From Afipia massiliensis (GTDB taxonomy: Bacteria > Pseudomonadota > Alphaproteobacteria > Rhizobiales > Xanthobacteraceae), in contig NZ_LBIA02000001.1 of the NCBI RefSeq assembly GCF_001006325.2, positions 2,109,501-2,173,500 on the forward strand: DNA of 64,000 nucleotides. The letters run 5' to 3'. The notes under the pieces are model-generated. The model did not search any database, had not been told where the DNA came from, and saw nothing but the letters and a program-made list of their open reading frames with translations. Position 1 is the first letter of the stretch. Each line of letters begins with the position of its first letter. Below are positions 10,602 to 19,319 of this stretch, piece after piece. Made by a program: the position numbers and the translations under genes.

Positions 10602-10678
10602 CTAGTGTCCTTTCGAATCCGAAGTTCGCTGCGGAAAGTGCCGCGAAAGTCTGGCGAACTTCGGATTCAGGATACCAG
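10602..10678. repeat. 77-nt palindromic unit B (right member of pair A/B)
   Basis: Left arm 10602-10629 and right arm 10654-10678. The 10-bp outer stem has two wobble-type differences. A 3-nt bulge (TTC) lies on the left arm, then a perfect 15-bp inner stem GAATCCGAAGTTCGC and a 24-nt loop. It starts 12 nt after unit A and is its mirror image in bulge position. Confidence 0.85.
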
Positions 10679-10710
10679 CGGCCGTTTTCTTTTGTCCGGT
10701 GCGACACCAA

Positions 10711-11580
10711 TCAGGCGAAATCGCTGTCGCCATCATCGAAGTCGTCGTCACCGTAATCATCATCGTCATCGTGGCCCTGATCGGTGTCGGCCTGCGCCTG
10801 ATCGTAAGAACTCTGACGCTGGCTGTCGCCGCTGCCGCTCTTGCCGACGTCGTTGACGCCCGCATCGCGCGCGAGATTGCCCGAGGACTGGCTGCTGTTA
10901 TCCCACGGCATCTTGCTGCCGCCGGACTCTGCGGTGTTGCCGAGGCTCTGCTGCTGGCTGCTCCCGCCGCCCATCATGCCGCGAATGCTGTTCATCAGCA
11001 TCGATCCGCCGATGACACCGGCCGCCGTTGCCGCCGCTGTTCCGAGGAACGAGCCGCCGCCACCACCGGCATTGCCGCCGCCGAACAGTCCACCACCCGG
11101 ATTTCCAGACCTTGGATCATTGAGCCTTGAATCATTAAGTCTTGAATCATTAAGTCTTGGATCATTCATACGGGGATCAGCGTTCATGCGCGGATCGCCG
11201 CCCATGCGCGCGTCGGCCTGTCCCAGCGCCTCACCGCTGTTCCAGACCGGACCACGTTGCGAACCGTCTCCTGGACGCACGCTCGGCACCGAACCGCGAC
11301 CCTGACCGGGGCCGAGAATCGCATCGCGCATCGAATCAAGGAAACCGCCGGAGGGTTGCTGCTGCTCGGCGCCGCCTTCGAGTTCCTGAATGCGGGCGTC
11401 GGCACGCCTCAGCGCTTCGTCCTGCACCAGCACGGTCTGCACGAGCGCGTAGACGGCGTTGGGCGCGCGGCGCAAACCCTGCGCGATCGCGGCATCCGCA
11501 TCCGGCTCGCGTGGCGACGTCTCCAGCCTCGCAAGGCGGTCGAACAGATCGTCGACGAGTTGGCGTTCCTGTGGCGTCAT
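10711..11580 (-). CDS. DUF2076-type protein with pentapeptide repeats
   Basis: A 289-residue protein. The ATG at 11580 is preceded by AGGAGG with 5-nt spacing, so an upstream ATG (11598) is rejected. The N-terminal part (MTPQERQLVDDLFDRLARLE, then APNAVYALVQTVLVQDEALRR) matches the start of the DUF2076 family. After it come about ten D-P/S-R-L/M-N units, a glycine-rich hydrophobic stretch (GGSFLGTAAATAAGVIGGSML) and a very acidic tail rich in DDDDY and DDFDDGD. Function unknown; some relatives are described as periplasmic ligand-binding sensors, but no signal peptide is visible here. Confidence 0.8.
   Translation of the reverse strand: MTPQERQLVDDLFDRLARLETSPREPDADAAIAQGLRRAPNAVYALVQTVLVQDEALRRADARIQELEGGAEQQQPSGGFLDSMRDAILGPGQGRGSVPSVRPGDGSQRGPVWNSGEALGQADARMGGDPRMNADPRMNDPRLNDSRLNDSRLNDPRSGNPGGGLFGGGNAGGGGGSFLGTAAATAAGVIGGSMLMNSIRGMMGGGSSQQQSLGNTAESGGSKMPWDNSSQSSGNLARDAGVNDVGKSGSGDSQRQSSYDQAQADTDQGHDDDDDYGDDDFDDGDSDFA
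11111..11170 (-). repeat. 15-bp tandem repeat coding for D-x-R-L-N pentapeptides
   Basis: Four clean 15-bp units (consensus CTTGAATCATTAAGT on plus), the middle two identical, then diverging copies. The unit is a multiple of three, so copy-number change keeps the frame of the DUF2076 gene. Confidence 0.85.
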
Positions 11581-11723
11581 AACATCCTCCTGAAGCATCC
11601 GGCATGCGAATGCGCGTCATGATGTAAGGCCGCATTGTGTCGGGTTAAGTCCCGGCGCGAATTAAATTTAGGAAAGCCGGTCATCGCGGTGCGACAAAAA
11701 GACTTAACCCACGCATTGAACCA

Positions 11724-12575
11724 TCAGGCCCGGTCGAGCGTGACGTTGTTCGCGGCCAGCATACGCGGGAAATCGTCGCCGGCCAGAAACGCGAATTCGC
11801 GTTCGCGCTGATGGGTCACGTTGTCGAGGCTGAGTAGCGTCTCGTCGACGAAACCGGGATGGCACATCACAAGGCCGCCGTCCGGCAGGCCGTTGAGAAA
11901 GCCCTGCATCGCGTCGGCGAAGTCGCGGCCGCGCACCATGTCATAGGCGCCCGCGAAACCTGGATTGAATGCGATGCCGAGGCGGGCGCTTTTCTTGCGG
12001 AACGTATCGCTCAGCGTATCGAGCAGCAGCGCCTTCGGACTGTCGAGCCGCTGCGCCAACGGCAGGCTGCGGCCGCACTGGCGCACCCACGCGCCGGGAG
12101 CCGCGTCTTTCAACGCAGCGAGAAACGCGTCGCGGATCTGCGGAAACAACTGCACATGCTGATGGCCGTCGATGTAATCGGGTGCGCGCCCGAACATCTG
12201 TCTGAAGGCGGCGATCTGCGCCAGCAGTTCAGCCTGAATGATTTCCGGATCGAGCCGCCGCAGCAGGCTTGCGCGCAACAGCCTGCCGAGTGGCAAAAAC
12301 TGGCCGCCGTTGAGCGGCTTGAAATGCATGGTTAGCGGGTGGAACGGGGCGGTGAGCGTCGCATGCAGGCCGATGGCGCAGTTCGGATTGGCAGCGACGG
12401 CCTGCATCAAACCATCTATCTCGGTGCGATCGACAGCGGCACCGACCACCATCACCGAGGTCGCGTTGAGCCGCTTCATGCTGATCAACTCGCGGATCGC
12501 GCGATTGACGCCCGGGCTCATGCCGTAATCGTCGGCGCACAACCAGATGCGGCGCGGCGGCAAATCCACGCTCAT
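11724..12575 (-). CDS. ChbG/HpnK-family (YdjC-like) carbohydrate deacetylase
   Basis: A 283-residue protein of the YdjC/ChbG fold. The metal and catalytic motifs are in place: ADDYG at residues 14-18, His71 in IGLHATLT, DGHQHVQ with His138 and His140, and MCHPGF near the C-terminus. The family removes acetyl groups from N-acetyl sugars in oligosaccharides or lipid-linked glycans. Its start overlaps the stop of the upstream glycosyltransferase by 4 bases, so the two are translationally coupled. A role on the lipid-linked sugar made by that partner is the simplest reading. HpnK of hopanoid synthesis is a relative, but no hpn genes are near. Confidence 0.85.
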   Translation of the reverse strand: MSVDLPPRRIWLCADDYGMSPGVNRAIRELISMKRLNATSVMVVGAAVDRTEIDGLMQAVAANPNCAIGLHATLTAPFHPLTMHFKPLNGGQFLPLGRLLRASLLRRLDPEIIQAELLAQIAAFRQMFGRAPDYIDGHQHVQLFPQIRDAFLAALKDAAPGAWVRQCGRSLPLAQRLDSPKALLLDTLSDTFRKKSARLGIAFNPGFAGAYDMVRGRDFADAMQGFLNGLPDGGLVMCHPGFVDETLLSLDNVTHQREREFAFLAGDDFPRMLAANNVTLDRA

Positions 12576-13633
12576 TCAGCCGCGGTCTGCGGGGTCTTGT
12601 CGGCAGCCGCCCCGGCGTCGGCGTTCTTCACGCTGTGCTCCGCGACGAAGTAGATCGGGCGCGCCTTGATCTCGGACAGGATCTTGCCGATGTACTCGCC
12701 GACCACGCCGATCATGATGAGCTGCACGCCGCCGATGGTCATCAGGCCGACCACCAGCGAGGGATAGCCGGGGACCGACTTGCCGTCGATGAAGGTCTCC
12801 CACAGGATCGACAGGCCGAACAGGAACGCGACGAAGGCGAGCAACAACCCGAGCAGGCTGGCTGCACGCAAAGGCGCCACCGAGAACGAGGTCAGGCCTT
12901 CGATCGACAGGCCGAGCAAACGTCCCGGGCTGAAAGTTGTGACGCCATGGGCGCGGGCTTCCGGCTCGTAGTCGACGCGGATTTGCTTGAAGCCGATCCA
13001 GGTCGCCAGCCCCTTGAAGAAACGATTGCGCTCCGGCAGTTGCCGCAAGGCCGCGGCCGCGCGGGGCGACAGCAAGCGGAAATCGCCGGCATCTTCCGGA
13101 ATTTTCTGACGCGCACCCCAGTTGATCAGCGTGTAGAAAGTGCGCACGCCGAGCCGCCGCAGCGCCGACTCGTTGTCGCGGTGCGCCTTCGCGGTATAGA
13201 CCACATCGTAGCCGTCGACGATCCAGTGCTTGACCAGCCGCTCCACCAGTTCGGGCGCATGCTGGCCGTCGCCGTCCATGAACAGCACCGCGCCGCGGCG
13301 GGCATGATCGAGCCCGGCCATCAATGCGGCTTCCTTGCCGAAATTGCGCGACAGCGACACCACCTGCACATCGAGCGCCGTCGGCGGCAGACCGCGTGCG
13401 ATGCTCAGCGTTGTGTCGCTCGATCCGTCATCGACATAAACCACTTCGCAGGCGAGGTCGTATGTCTGCCGGAGCGTGCCGGCGAGCGCGCACAGACGTT
13501 CATGCAGCAGGGCGAGACCCGCCGCCTCGTTGTAAACGGGCACGACGATCGACAGGCCCTGAGTCGGTGAGCCTTGCGCAGCCGGAGCGCGGCTGCTGCC
13601 TGGCAGGTTCGAAATATCGGCACTCGGCGTCAT
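12572..13633 (-). CDS. Family 2 glycosyltransferase, ArnC/GtrB/DPM1-like
   Basis: A 353-residue membrane-attached enzyme. The GT2 catalytic domain (residues 25-230) begins LSIVVPVYNEAAG and holds VDDGSSD and the metal-binding FMDGDGQH. The C-terminus has two transmembrane helices (around 240-262 and 275-300) as in enzymes that load a sugar on undecaprenyl phosphate at the inner-membrane face. First gene of a two-gene operon with the ChbG-like deacetylase, a logic like ArnC with the deformylase ArnD. The donor sugar is unknown. Confidence 0.85.
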   Translation of the reverse strand: MTPSADISNLPGSSRAPAAQGSPTQGLSIVVPVYNEAAGLALLHERLCALAGTLRQTYDLACEVVYVDDGSSDTTLSIARGLPPTALDVQVVSLSRNFGKEAALMAGLDHARRGAVLFMDGDGQHAPELVERLVKHWIVDGYDVVYTAKAHRDNESALRRLGVRTFYTLINWGARQKIPEDAGDFRLLSPRAAAALRQLPERNRFFKGLATWIGFKQIRVDYEPEARAHGVTTFSPGRLLGLSIEGLTSFSVAPLRAASLLGLLLAFVAFLFGLSILWETFIDGKSVPGYPSLVVGLMTIGGVQLIMIGVVGEYIGKILSEIKARPIYFVAEHSVKNADAGAAADKTPQTAAE

Positions 13634-13661
13634 CGGTCGGTTTCCAGCACGTTACGTCCGG

Positions 13662-13720
13662 GCATGATGCGATCCGAAAACCGCTTCACATTGTTCGGCG
13701 TCATGTTCCTGATCATCATA
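13662..13720. repeat. Degenerate dispersed palindrome (CATGATnnCGAAAACCG type)
   Basis: The stretch GCATGATGCGATCCGAAAAC and the following CGCTTCAC...TTCGGCGTCATG resemble the short palindrome at 25528-25571. It lies just upstream of the glycosyltransferase start. Much decayed. Confidence 0.4.
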
Positions 13721-13792
13721 TGGTCATCGCCGCGCTGTCGCCAAGGTAGCGGAGTGTCTGATGGTCGGTTGCACCGCCGCAAGCCTTGAATC

Positions 13793-14770
13793 CTATTGCC
13801 CCAGGAATGTCTGGAGTTTGGCGAAAAGCGGATTGTCGCGGTCGAACACATAGTCCAGCGACGCGACCGATACCGTCTCCGCGCCGCGATCGCGCAGGAA
13901 ACTCCCAAGCGCATAGAGCTGAGCCGGCGGACAGTGCAGCGTCACCATGCCCGACGAGGTCGGCCCGCCGAACGGCGACACCACGCCGAACCGGTTATGA
14001 GCCTCGGCCAGCAGCGCGGCATCGCAGGCCGCGAACCGGGTGCGGACTTCCTTGTATTTGCGTGCCCGGGCACTGGCCGCGATGTGATCGAGGATGATCC
14101 GCGCCGTCTCCCGTGCGCTGTCCGACCAGTCGGCCTCACGCGAGGCCACGAGATTGGCGTGGCTGCGCAGCATCACGCCATCGTCGAGCACCTTCAGGCC
14201 GTTGGCCGCGAGCGTGGCGCCGGTGGTGGTGATATCGACGATCAGTTCGGCTGTTCCCGCGGCGGGGGCGCCCTCGGTCGCTCCGGCGCTTTCCACGATG
14301 CGGTAATCGACGACGCCCTGCGCGGCGAAGAAACTGCGCGTCAGGTTGATGTACTTGGTCGCCACCCGCATGCGGTGATTGTGCCGGGCGCGGAACGAGG
14401 TCGCGACATCGTCGAGGTCCGCCATGGTGCGCACATCGATCCACGCCTGCGGCACGGCGACAACGACGTTGGCGCTGCCAAAGCCGAGGCTTTCGATCAG
14501 CATCACGCGCTTGTCGGCGTCGTGAATGTTCTCGCGGATCAGATCCTCGCCGGTGATGCCGAGATGCACCGCACCGCGCGCAAGCTGGGCAGCGATTTCG
14601 CTGGCTGAGAGATAGGCGATCTCGACATTGTCGAGGCAGGGCATGGTGCCGCGATATTCGCGCGCGCCACGGGGCTTTGCGAGCGTCAGGTTGGCTTGCG
14701 CGAAGAAGGCCTCGGCGTTTTCCTGCAGGCGTCCCTTGGAGGGAACGGCGACGACGAACGGCGTGCTCAT
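13793..14770 (-). CDS. hisG: ATP phosphoribosyltransferase catalytic subunit HisG
   Basis: A 325-residue first enzyme of histidine synthesis, joining ATP and PRPP. The N-terminus [19 protein letters not shown] and the region LGITGEDLI are typical. The PRPP-binding loop lies in [20 protein letters not shown]. It overlaps hisZ by 4 bases and is translated after it. The length and partner gene fit the alphaproteobacterial form that works as a complex with HisZ. Cytosolic. Confidence 0.95.
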   Translation of the reverse strand: MSTPFVVAVPSKGRLQENAEAFFAQANLTLAKPRGAREYRGTMPCLDNVEIAYLSASEIAAQLARGAVHLGITGEDLIRENIHDADKRVMLIESLGFGSANVVVAVPQAWIDVRTMADLDDVATSFRARHNHRMRVATKYINLTRSFFAAQGVVDYRIVESAGATEGAPAAGTAELIVDITTTGATLAANGLKVLDDGVMLRSHANLVASREADWSDSARETARIILDHIAASARARKYKEVRTRFAACDAALLAEAHNRFGVVSPFGGPTSSGMVTLHCPPAQLYALGSFLRDRGAETVSVASLDYVFDRDNPLFAKLQTFLGQ

Positions 14771-15909
14771 GCGGCGCTCCCTTGCGAAAGCGCTTCGATC
14801 CAGATCGAGAACCCGACCGCTGGAATGGGCGCGCGTGCGCCGAGCCGCGTCAGCAGCCCGTCATAGCGTCCGCCGCCGACCAGCGGCTCCGTGCTGTTGC
14901 CCTTGGCGTGCAGTTCGAATTCGAAGCCGGTGTAGTAATCGAGACCGCGTCCGAACGCGGTGGAAAAGCGGATCGTCTTGGTGTCGATGCCGCGTGCGGC
15001 CATGAAACCGGTGCGGCTTTCGAACTGGTCGATGGCAGCGTTCAGGTCGAGCTTCGCGTCCGAGGCCAGCGTACGCAACTGGCTTGCCGCATCGTCCGGT
15101 TCGCCGGCAATGCCGAGGAAGCGTTCGATCAACTGCAGCGCGTCGCGCGGCAATGCGCCGCCCTTGAGAGTCGATTGCTCGAGAAAGCGGTCGGCGATTT
15201 CCGACACGGTGCGGCCGCCGACATTGCTGGTGCCGGCGATCGACATCAGGTCGGTGACAAGCGCCAGCGCAGCCTTGCGATCCGAGCCTGCGAGCGCGGC
15301 CAGCACGCCTTCATATTCATTGCGGGTCTTGCCGGTCTCCAGCGTCAGGCGCTGCAGATCCTGCGCGAGCGAGATCTTGCGGTTGAAATCCTTGATCAGC
15401 CGGCGCTTCCAGACCGGGTACAGATCGAGCGCGTCGATCAGCGCTGCGAACAGTGCGACGTCGCCGGTGCGAATATCGAGGCTCGCGACGCCGAAGGCGG
15501 CCGCGGCCTCGACGCCGAGCGCCAGCATCTCCGCGTCAGCCGCCGCGCGATCCTGCCGGCCGAAGGATTCCACGCCGGCCTGGTTGAATTCGCTGGCGGT
15601 GCCGCCGCGAAAACGAAACACCGGCCCGAGATAAGAGAACCCCGCGGGGGCGCCTGCGCGCTTTGACGCGAGATACTCGCGCGCCACCGGGATGGTGAGA
15701 TCAGGCCGCAGGCACAGTTCCTCGCCGGTGGCGTCGGTGGTCAGATAGAGGCTCTTGCGAATGTCTTCGCCGGACAGATCGAGAAACGGTTCCGCCGGCT
15801 GCAGGATCGGCGGCCGCGCATGGGTGTAGCCAGCCCGCGCAAAAGTCTGCAGCAAGGCCTCCGCCTGTGCGGCGGACCCGGTCGCGGTTGCGGCACTGGT
15901 CTGGCTCAT
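14767..15909 (-). CDS. hisZ: ATP phosphoribosyltransferase regulatory subunit HisZ
   Basis: A 380-residue paralogue of histidyl-tRNA synthetase lacking the anticodon-binding domain. It keeps the class II core features, such as [34 protein letters not shown] and the final glycine-rich [10 protein letters not shown]. HisZ binds HisG and provides histidine feedback control. First gene of the hisZ-hisG pair. The upstream 118 bases hold no obvious attenuator that I could see. Confidence 0.95.
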   Translation of the reverse strand: MSQTSAATATGSAAQAEALLQTFARAGYTHARPPILQPAEPFLDLSGEDIRKSLYLTTDATGEELCLRPDLTIPVAREYLASKRAGAPAGFSYLGPVFRFRGGTASEFNQAGVESFGRQDRAAADAEMLALGVEAAAAFGVASLDIRTGDVALFAALIDALDLYPVWKRRLIKDFNRKISLAQDLQRLTLETGKTRNEYEGVLAALAGSDRKAALALVTDLMSIAGTSNVGGRTVSEIADRFLEQSTLKGGALPRDALQLIERFLGIAGEPDDAASQLRTLASDAKLDLNAAIDQFESRTGFMAARGIDTKTIRFSTAFGRGLDYYTGFEFELHAKGNSTEPLVGGGRYDGLLTRLGARAPIPAVGFSIWIEALSQGSAA

Positions 15910-16027
15910 TCTTCGGTGTCCAAATAGGGTGTAAAGGCTTGAATCGGCAGTCCCTTAGCACGGGATTGCCGGGGTTTCGACGACGATCCGGAAAAGGGCT
16001 TAATAAGACGCTTTCCGGAATGCAACC

Positions 16028-16786
16028 TCAGCGTGCATCGGGTTTGCCCCAATCGCCGAGGGCCGTCTGTACCACGGCCAGTGCCGCGACCGCAGCCGTA
16101 TCGGCGCGCAGGATTCGCGGTCCGAGCGCCAGCCGCGCGACGTGCGGTTGCTTCAGCAGCAATGCGCGTTCCTCCTCGGCAAATCCGCCCTCGGGACCGA
16201 TCAGCACGTCGGTGCCCTTTGTGCCGTCCGCACCGGCGAAGGCGGCCATGGGATCGGCGATCGGGGCGTCCTCGTCGCAGAACACCAGCAGGCGCTCGCC
16301 ATCGCGCTGGTTCAGGTAACGTTCCAGCGGTTCCGGATCGTGGACGTCGGCGAGGCTGAGGATGCCGCATTGCTCGGCGGCCTCGATGACGTTGGCGCGC
16401 ATGCGCTCGACATTGACGCGGTTCGCCTGCGTAAATCGCGTCGTGACAGGCCGCAGCGCTGCAACGCCCATTTCAACGGCTTTTTGCACCATGTAGTCGA
16501 GCCGCGCATGTTTCAGCGGAGCGAACACGTAATGCAGATCGGGCAGGCGATCCTGGGTGCGGGTCTGGCTGACGATTTCCGCGCGGTCCGGCCGTTTGCG
16601 GCCGGCGAGATTGGCTTGCCATTCGCCGTCGCGGCCGTTGAACACCAGCACGGTATCGCCGGCGGCAAGCCGCAGCACGTTTCCGAGGTAATTGGACTGG
16701 TCGCGATCGAGTGCGATGCCGGTTTCGGCCGCTAGCGGAGCATCGACGAAAAGCCGGGGGCTGCGAAAATCGAGTTTGGGCATCAC
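16028..16786 (-). CDS. rsmE: 16S rRNA (uracil-1498-N3)-methyltransferase RsmE
   Basis: A 252-residue SPOUT methyltransferase. The N-terminal RNA-binding PUA-like part contains NYLGNVLRL and the C-terminal knot contains LIGPEGGFAEEE and LGPRILRADTA, the SAM-binding trefoil knot motifs. It methylates U1498 of 16S rRNA in the 30S subunit. Monocistronic between hisZ and the divergent proline-rich protein gene. Confidence 0.93.
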   Translation of the reverse strand: MMPKLDFRSPRLFVDAPLAAETGIALDRDQSNYLGNVLRLAAGDTVLVFNGRDGEWQANLAGRKRPDRAEIVSQTRTQDRLPDLHYVFAPLKHARLDYMVQKAVEMGVAALRPVTTRFTQANRVNVERMRANVIEAAEQCGILSLADVHDPEPLERYLNQRDGERLLVFCDEDAPIADPMAAFAGADGTKGTDVLIGPEGGFAEEERALLLKQPHVARLALGPRILRADTAAVAALAVVQTALGDWGKPDAR

Positions 16787-16913
16787 ACCAATCCGTTCAT
16801 TTTCCGACTTCTAGCCCAAATGATTACGGATTCGCAGCTAATTGGGTGGCGAACTGCCGCGCTGCTGCCGGATTCATCGGGTTGTTAAGCGGCGGCGAGA
16901 ATCGTAAAAGTCC

Positions 16914-16944
16914 CCAGTGTGGTGGTTCGCACTAGGGACACTGG
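16914..16944. repeat. Truncated palindromic unit E
   Basis: CCAGTGT, then GGTGGTTCGC, then a few bases and ACACTGG. The outer arms match the outer stem of units B and C, and the middle matches the inner arm of unit A. The loop and right inner arm are missing. It ends 10 bases before the Shine-Dalgarno region of the next gene. Confidence 0.6.
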
Positions 16945-16964
16945 AACCCGCCGGAGGAGAATCC

Positions 16965-17666
16965 GTGATCGCCTACCGTCTTATCGCATCGCTGGCTGCC
17001 GCCACGTTCGTCATGCACGCCGCGGATGTCCGCGCGCAGGGCGCGTTTCCGGCGCCGCTGCCGGGGCAGGCTGCGCCACCGCCTGCCAGCAATTCGTCGC
17101 CATTTCCCCCGGTGAACAATGCGGCGTCGCCGTTTCCGCCCGTCAATGGTACGGCCAGTGCGCCGGTCAGGCAGCAGCCGTCATCCAATGCCTTCTCGAC
17201 CGGCGCTCCCCCGGTTGGCGGCGGTGGCTTCGGCGCGCCGCAGCAGCAGGCCGGCCCGCCGCCCGGCGCCGAGGAGTGCCAAAAGGGCTTTTTGCCATTG
17301 CGTGCGGATGCCGAAGCCAAGGCCAAACTGATTCAGGCTGCCGGCAAGCGCAAAGCGCCGCCGCAGGAGGCGTGCAAGCTGATCGGAAATTTCGCGCAAG
17401 CCGAAACGAAGATGATCAAGTTCGTTGAAGCCAACGCGCAAAAATGCGGCATCCCTGCTCAGGTCAGCGACCAGATGAAGAAGGGCCACGCCAACACCTC
17501 CCAATTGCAGCAGAGGGTGTGCGCAGCCGCGTCGCAGGCTCAGGCCGCACCGGCGGGTCCCAGCCTGAGCGAAGCGCTCGGTTCCGCATCGTTGCCCGAG
17601 GCCAAGCCGTTGAAGCGGGGCGGCAGCACTTTCGACACGCTGAACGGCAACGTCCTGACCCGCTGA
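16965..17666 (+). CDS. Secreted proline-rich protein, unknown function
   Basis: A 233-residue exported protein. I chose the GTG at 16965 because GGAGGAGA precedes it by 5 bases and the signal peptide (residues 1-25, ending VRAQ) follows directly. Residues 30-105 are low-complexity and proline-rich with two SPFPPVN units. The C-terminal half, with four cysteines (EECQKG, EACKLI, QKCGIP, RVCAAA), looks like a small helical disulfide-bonded domain found in conserved hypothetical proteins of this family. It precedes ubiA by 24 bases, which may place them on one transcript. Confidence 0.75.
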   Translation: MIAYRLIASLAAATFVMHAADVRAQGAFPAPLPGQAAPPPASNSSPFPPVNNAASPFPPVNGTASAPVRQQPSSNAFSTGAPPVGGGGFGAPQQQAGPPPGAEECQKGFLPLRADAEAKAKLIQAAGKRKAPPQEACKLIGNFAQAETKMIKFVEANAQKCGIPAQVSDQMKKGHANTSQLQQRVCAAASQAQAAPAGPSLSEALGSASLPEAKPLKRGGSTFDTLNGNVLTR

Positions 17667-17690
17667 TTGGCTCCGAATGAAAAGGTTGCG

Positions 17691-18623
17691 ATGAGCAACG
17701 CCGCAGCCCCCGTCGCCGACTCAACCGCCAACTGGGTCGATACCCACGCGCCGATCTGGATGCGGCCCTATCTGCGGCTGTCGCGGTTCGACCGCCCGAT
17801 CGGATGGTGGCTGCTGCTGCTGCCGTGCTGGTGGTCGGCTGCGCTGGCGGCGGGCATTGCCCATGATGTTCGCGGTCTGCCGCTGGTCATCGTGTTGTTC
17901 TTTATCGGCGCGGTGGTGATGCGCGGTGCGGGATGCACCTGGAACGACATCACCGATCGCAATCTCGATACGCAGGTCGAGCGCACACGGTCGCGGCCGA
18001 TTCCGGCGGGGCAGGTGACGGTCACGCAGGCGGCGATCTTTCTCGTCCTGCAGGCGCTGATCGGGCTGGCGGTGCTGCTGCAGTTCAACCGCTTTGCAAT
18101 TCTCACCGGCATCTGCTCGCTGGTGGTGGTTGCGGTCTATCCCTTCATGAAGCGCATCACCTACTGGCCGCAGGTGACTCTCGGTCTTGCGTTCTCATGG
18201 GGTGCGCTGATGGGATTTGCGGTGATCCTCGGCCGGATCGATGCCACCGCGCTGGTGCTGTACGCCGGATCGATTTCGTGGGTGATCGCCTATGACACGA
18301 TCTACGCCCATCAGGACACCGAGGACGACATCCTGGTCGGCATCAAATCGACGGCGTTGCTGTTCGGCGAACGGACGCAGATGGCGCTGACGATTTTTTA
18401 CAGTCTGGCGGTGGTGCTGATCGGTGTCGCGCTGTGGCGCGGCGGATCGCAATGGCTCGCATGGATCGGGCTCGCGGGGTTCGCCGCGCATCTGGTCTGG
18501 CAGGTGCGGACGATCCGGATCGACAATCCCGCGCTGTGTCTGCGGCTGTTCAAGTCGAACCGCGATGCGGGGCTGATGCTGTTCGCCGGCCTGCTCGCCG
18601 ACGCTGTGCTGCGTAGCTATTAG
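17691..18623 (+). CDS. ubiA: 4-hydroxybenzoate polyprenyltransferase UbiA
   Basis: A 310-residue integral membrane prenyltransferase with about eight helices. It attaches the polyprenyl tail to 4-hydroxybenzoate in ubiquinone synthesis. Both Asp-rich motifs are present: NDITDRNLD (first) and YDTIYAHQDTEDD (second). The ATG at 17691 has AAGG nearby; an in-frame TTG at 17667 is less likely. It ends 3 bases before the convergent DUF6101-type gene. Confidence 0.95.
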   Translation: MSNAAAPVADSTANWVDTHAPIWMRPYLRLSRFDRPIGWWLLLLPCWWSAALAAGIAHDVRGLPLVIVLFFIGAVVMRGAGCTWNDITDRNLDTQVERTRSRPIPAGQVTVTQAAIFLVLQALIGLAVLLQFNRFAILTGICSLVVVAVYPFMKRITYWPQVTLGLAFSWGALMGFAVILGRIDATALVLYAGSISWVIAYDTIYAHQDTEDDILVGIKSTALLFGERTQMALTIFYSLAVVLIGVALWRGGSQWLAWIGLAGFAAHLVWQVRTIRIDNPALCLRLFKSNRDAGLMLFAGLLADAVLRSY

Positions 18624-18626
18624 AAA

Positions 18627-19172
18627 CTAGTTGCGCGCGATGATCTCGCGTTCGCCGCGATGAATGGATATCTCCATCGCAGCGCGTCCGGCCTTGCGAC
18701 GCACCAGAAATTTCGGACGACGATCCTTGATGATGTTGCGGCGGCGGCGGCGCGGAGCCGGTTCGCGTGCTGCTTCGTTTTCATCCTCGATCTGCGGCAG
18801 AGCGAACAGGTCGCCCCACATCTGCCAGGCCAGATCGAGTTGCAGTTCATCCGCGGTGACCAGCAGCGGCACCGACAGCGACGGATCGCTGTGAACCAGC
18901 ACCAGCGCGCGTCCGTCGTTCGTTTCGCGGCAGGCGATGCCGAGAAAATCACGCACGCGAACATTGATCGCCATCCGAATGCCGCCAATGGCACGACGCA
19001 CGGTGACGCGCTCGCGATTGATTTCGATGTGCCTGACGCCGCCATCGGCGCGGCCATCGCGCGCTTCAAAGCTGACGGGCAGGGAATGGGGGTCGAGCTG
19101 CAACATGCAGCTCGACCCGACGGGTTGCACCCCGCCGACTCCGAATTGACGCCTCACGACTTTATCTCCCAC
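18627..19172 (-). CDS. Conserved hypothetical protein (DUF6101-like)
   Basis: A 181-residue protein that looks cytosolic. The central part (GGIRMAINVRVRDFLGIACRE, then ALVLVHSDPSLSVPLLVTAD) is beta-rich. A basic stretch RRRRRNIIKDRRPKFLVRR lies near the C-terminus. It resembles the DUF6101 proteins common in Bradyrhizobium relatives, but I give that family name from memory of similar sequences only. No function known. Confidence 0.65.
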   Translation of the reverse strand: MGDKVVRRQFGVGGVQPVGSSCMLQLDPHSLPVSFEARDGRADGGVRHIEINRERVTVRRAIGGIRMAINVRVRDFLGIACRETNDGRALVLVHSDPSLSVPLLVTADELQLDLAWQMWGDLFALPQIEDENEAAREPAPRRRRRNIIKDRRPKFLVRRKAGRAAMEISIHRGEREIIARN

Positions 19173-19319
19173 GCCGGAATTATGTTCCCGGTCGATGGGA
19201 GGAGCATGCCAGAGCCGTGTCCGAATCCGCTTAAGAAGGCTGGTTAATCGTCTCTCACTGCTATTGCTTCAGTTCTCATGATTGACGAGAGGTTGGCGCG
19301 GATGATTGACGAGACCTTG

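Larger units (their letters stand above)
10497..10688. terminator. Composite bidirectional terminator holding a palindrome pair in its loop
   Basis: A perfect 13-bp dyad, AAAACGGCCGCTG (10497-10509) and its complement (10676-10688). It is followed by T-rich sequence in both directions (TTTTCTTTT on plus, TTTTTATTT on minus), so it works as a terminator for the converging neighbours. Its 'loop' contains two further 77-nt hairpins, so the transcript would form a three-way junction. Confidence 0.7.

Noticed and set aside
13630..13914. A 94-codon minus-strand frame between hisG and the glycosyltransferase
   Set aside because: It overlaps hisG in another frame and the dispersed palindrome; product is Arg-rich without motifs.
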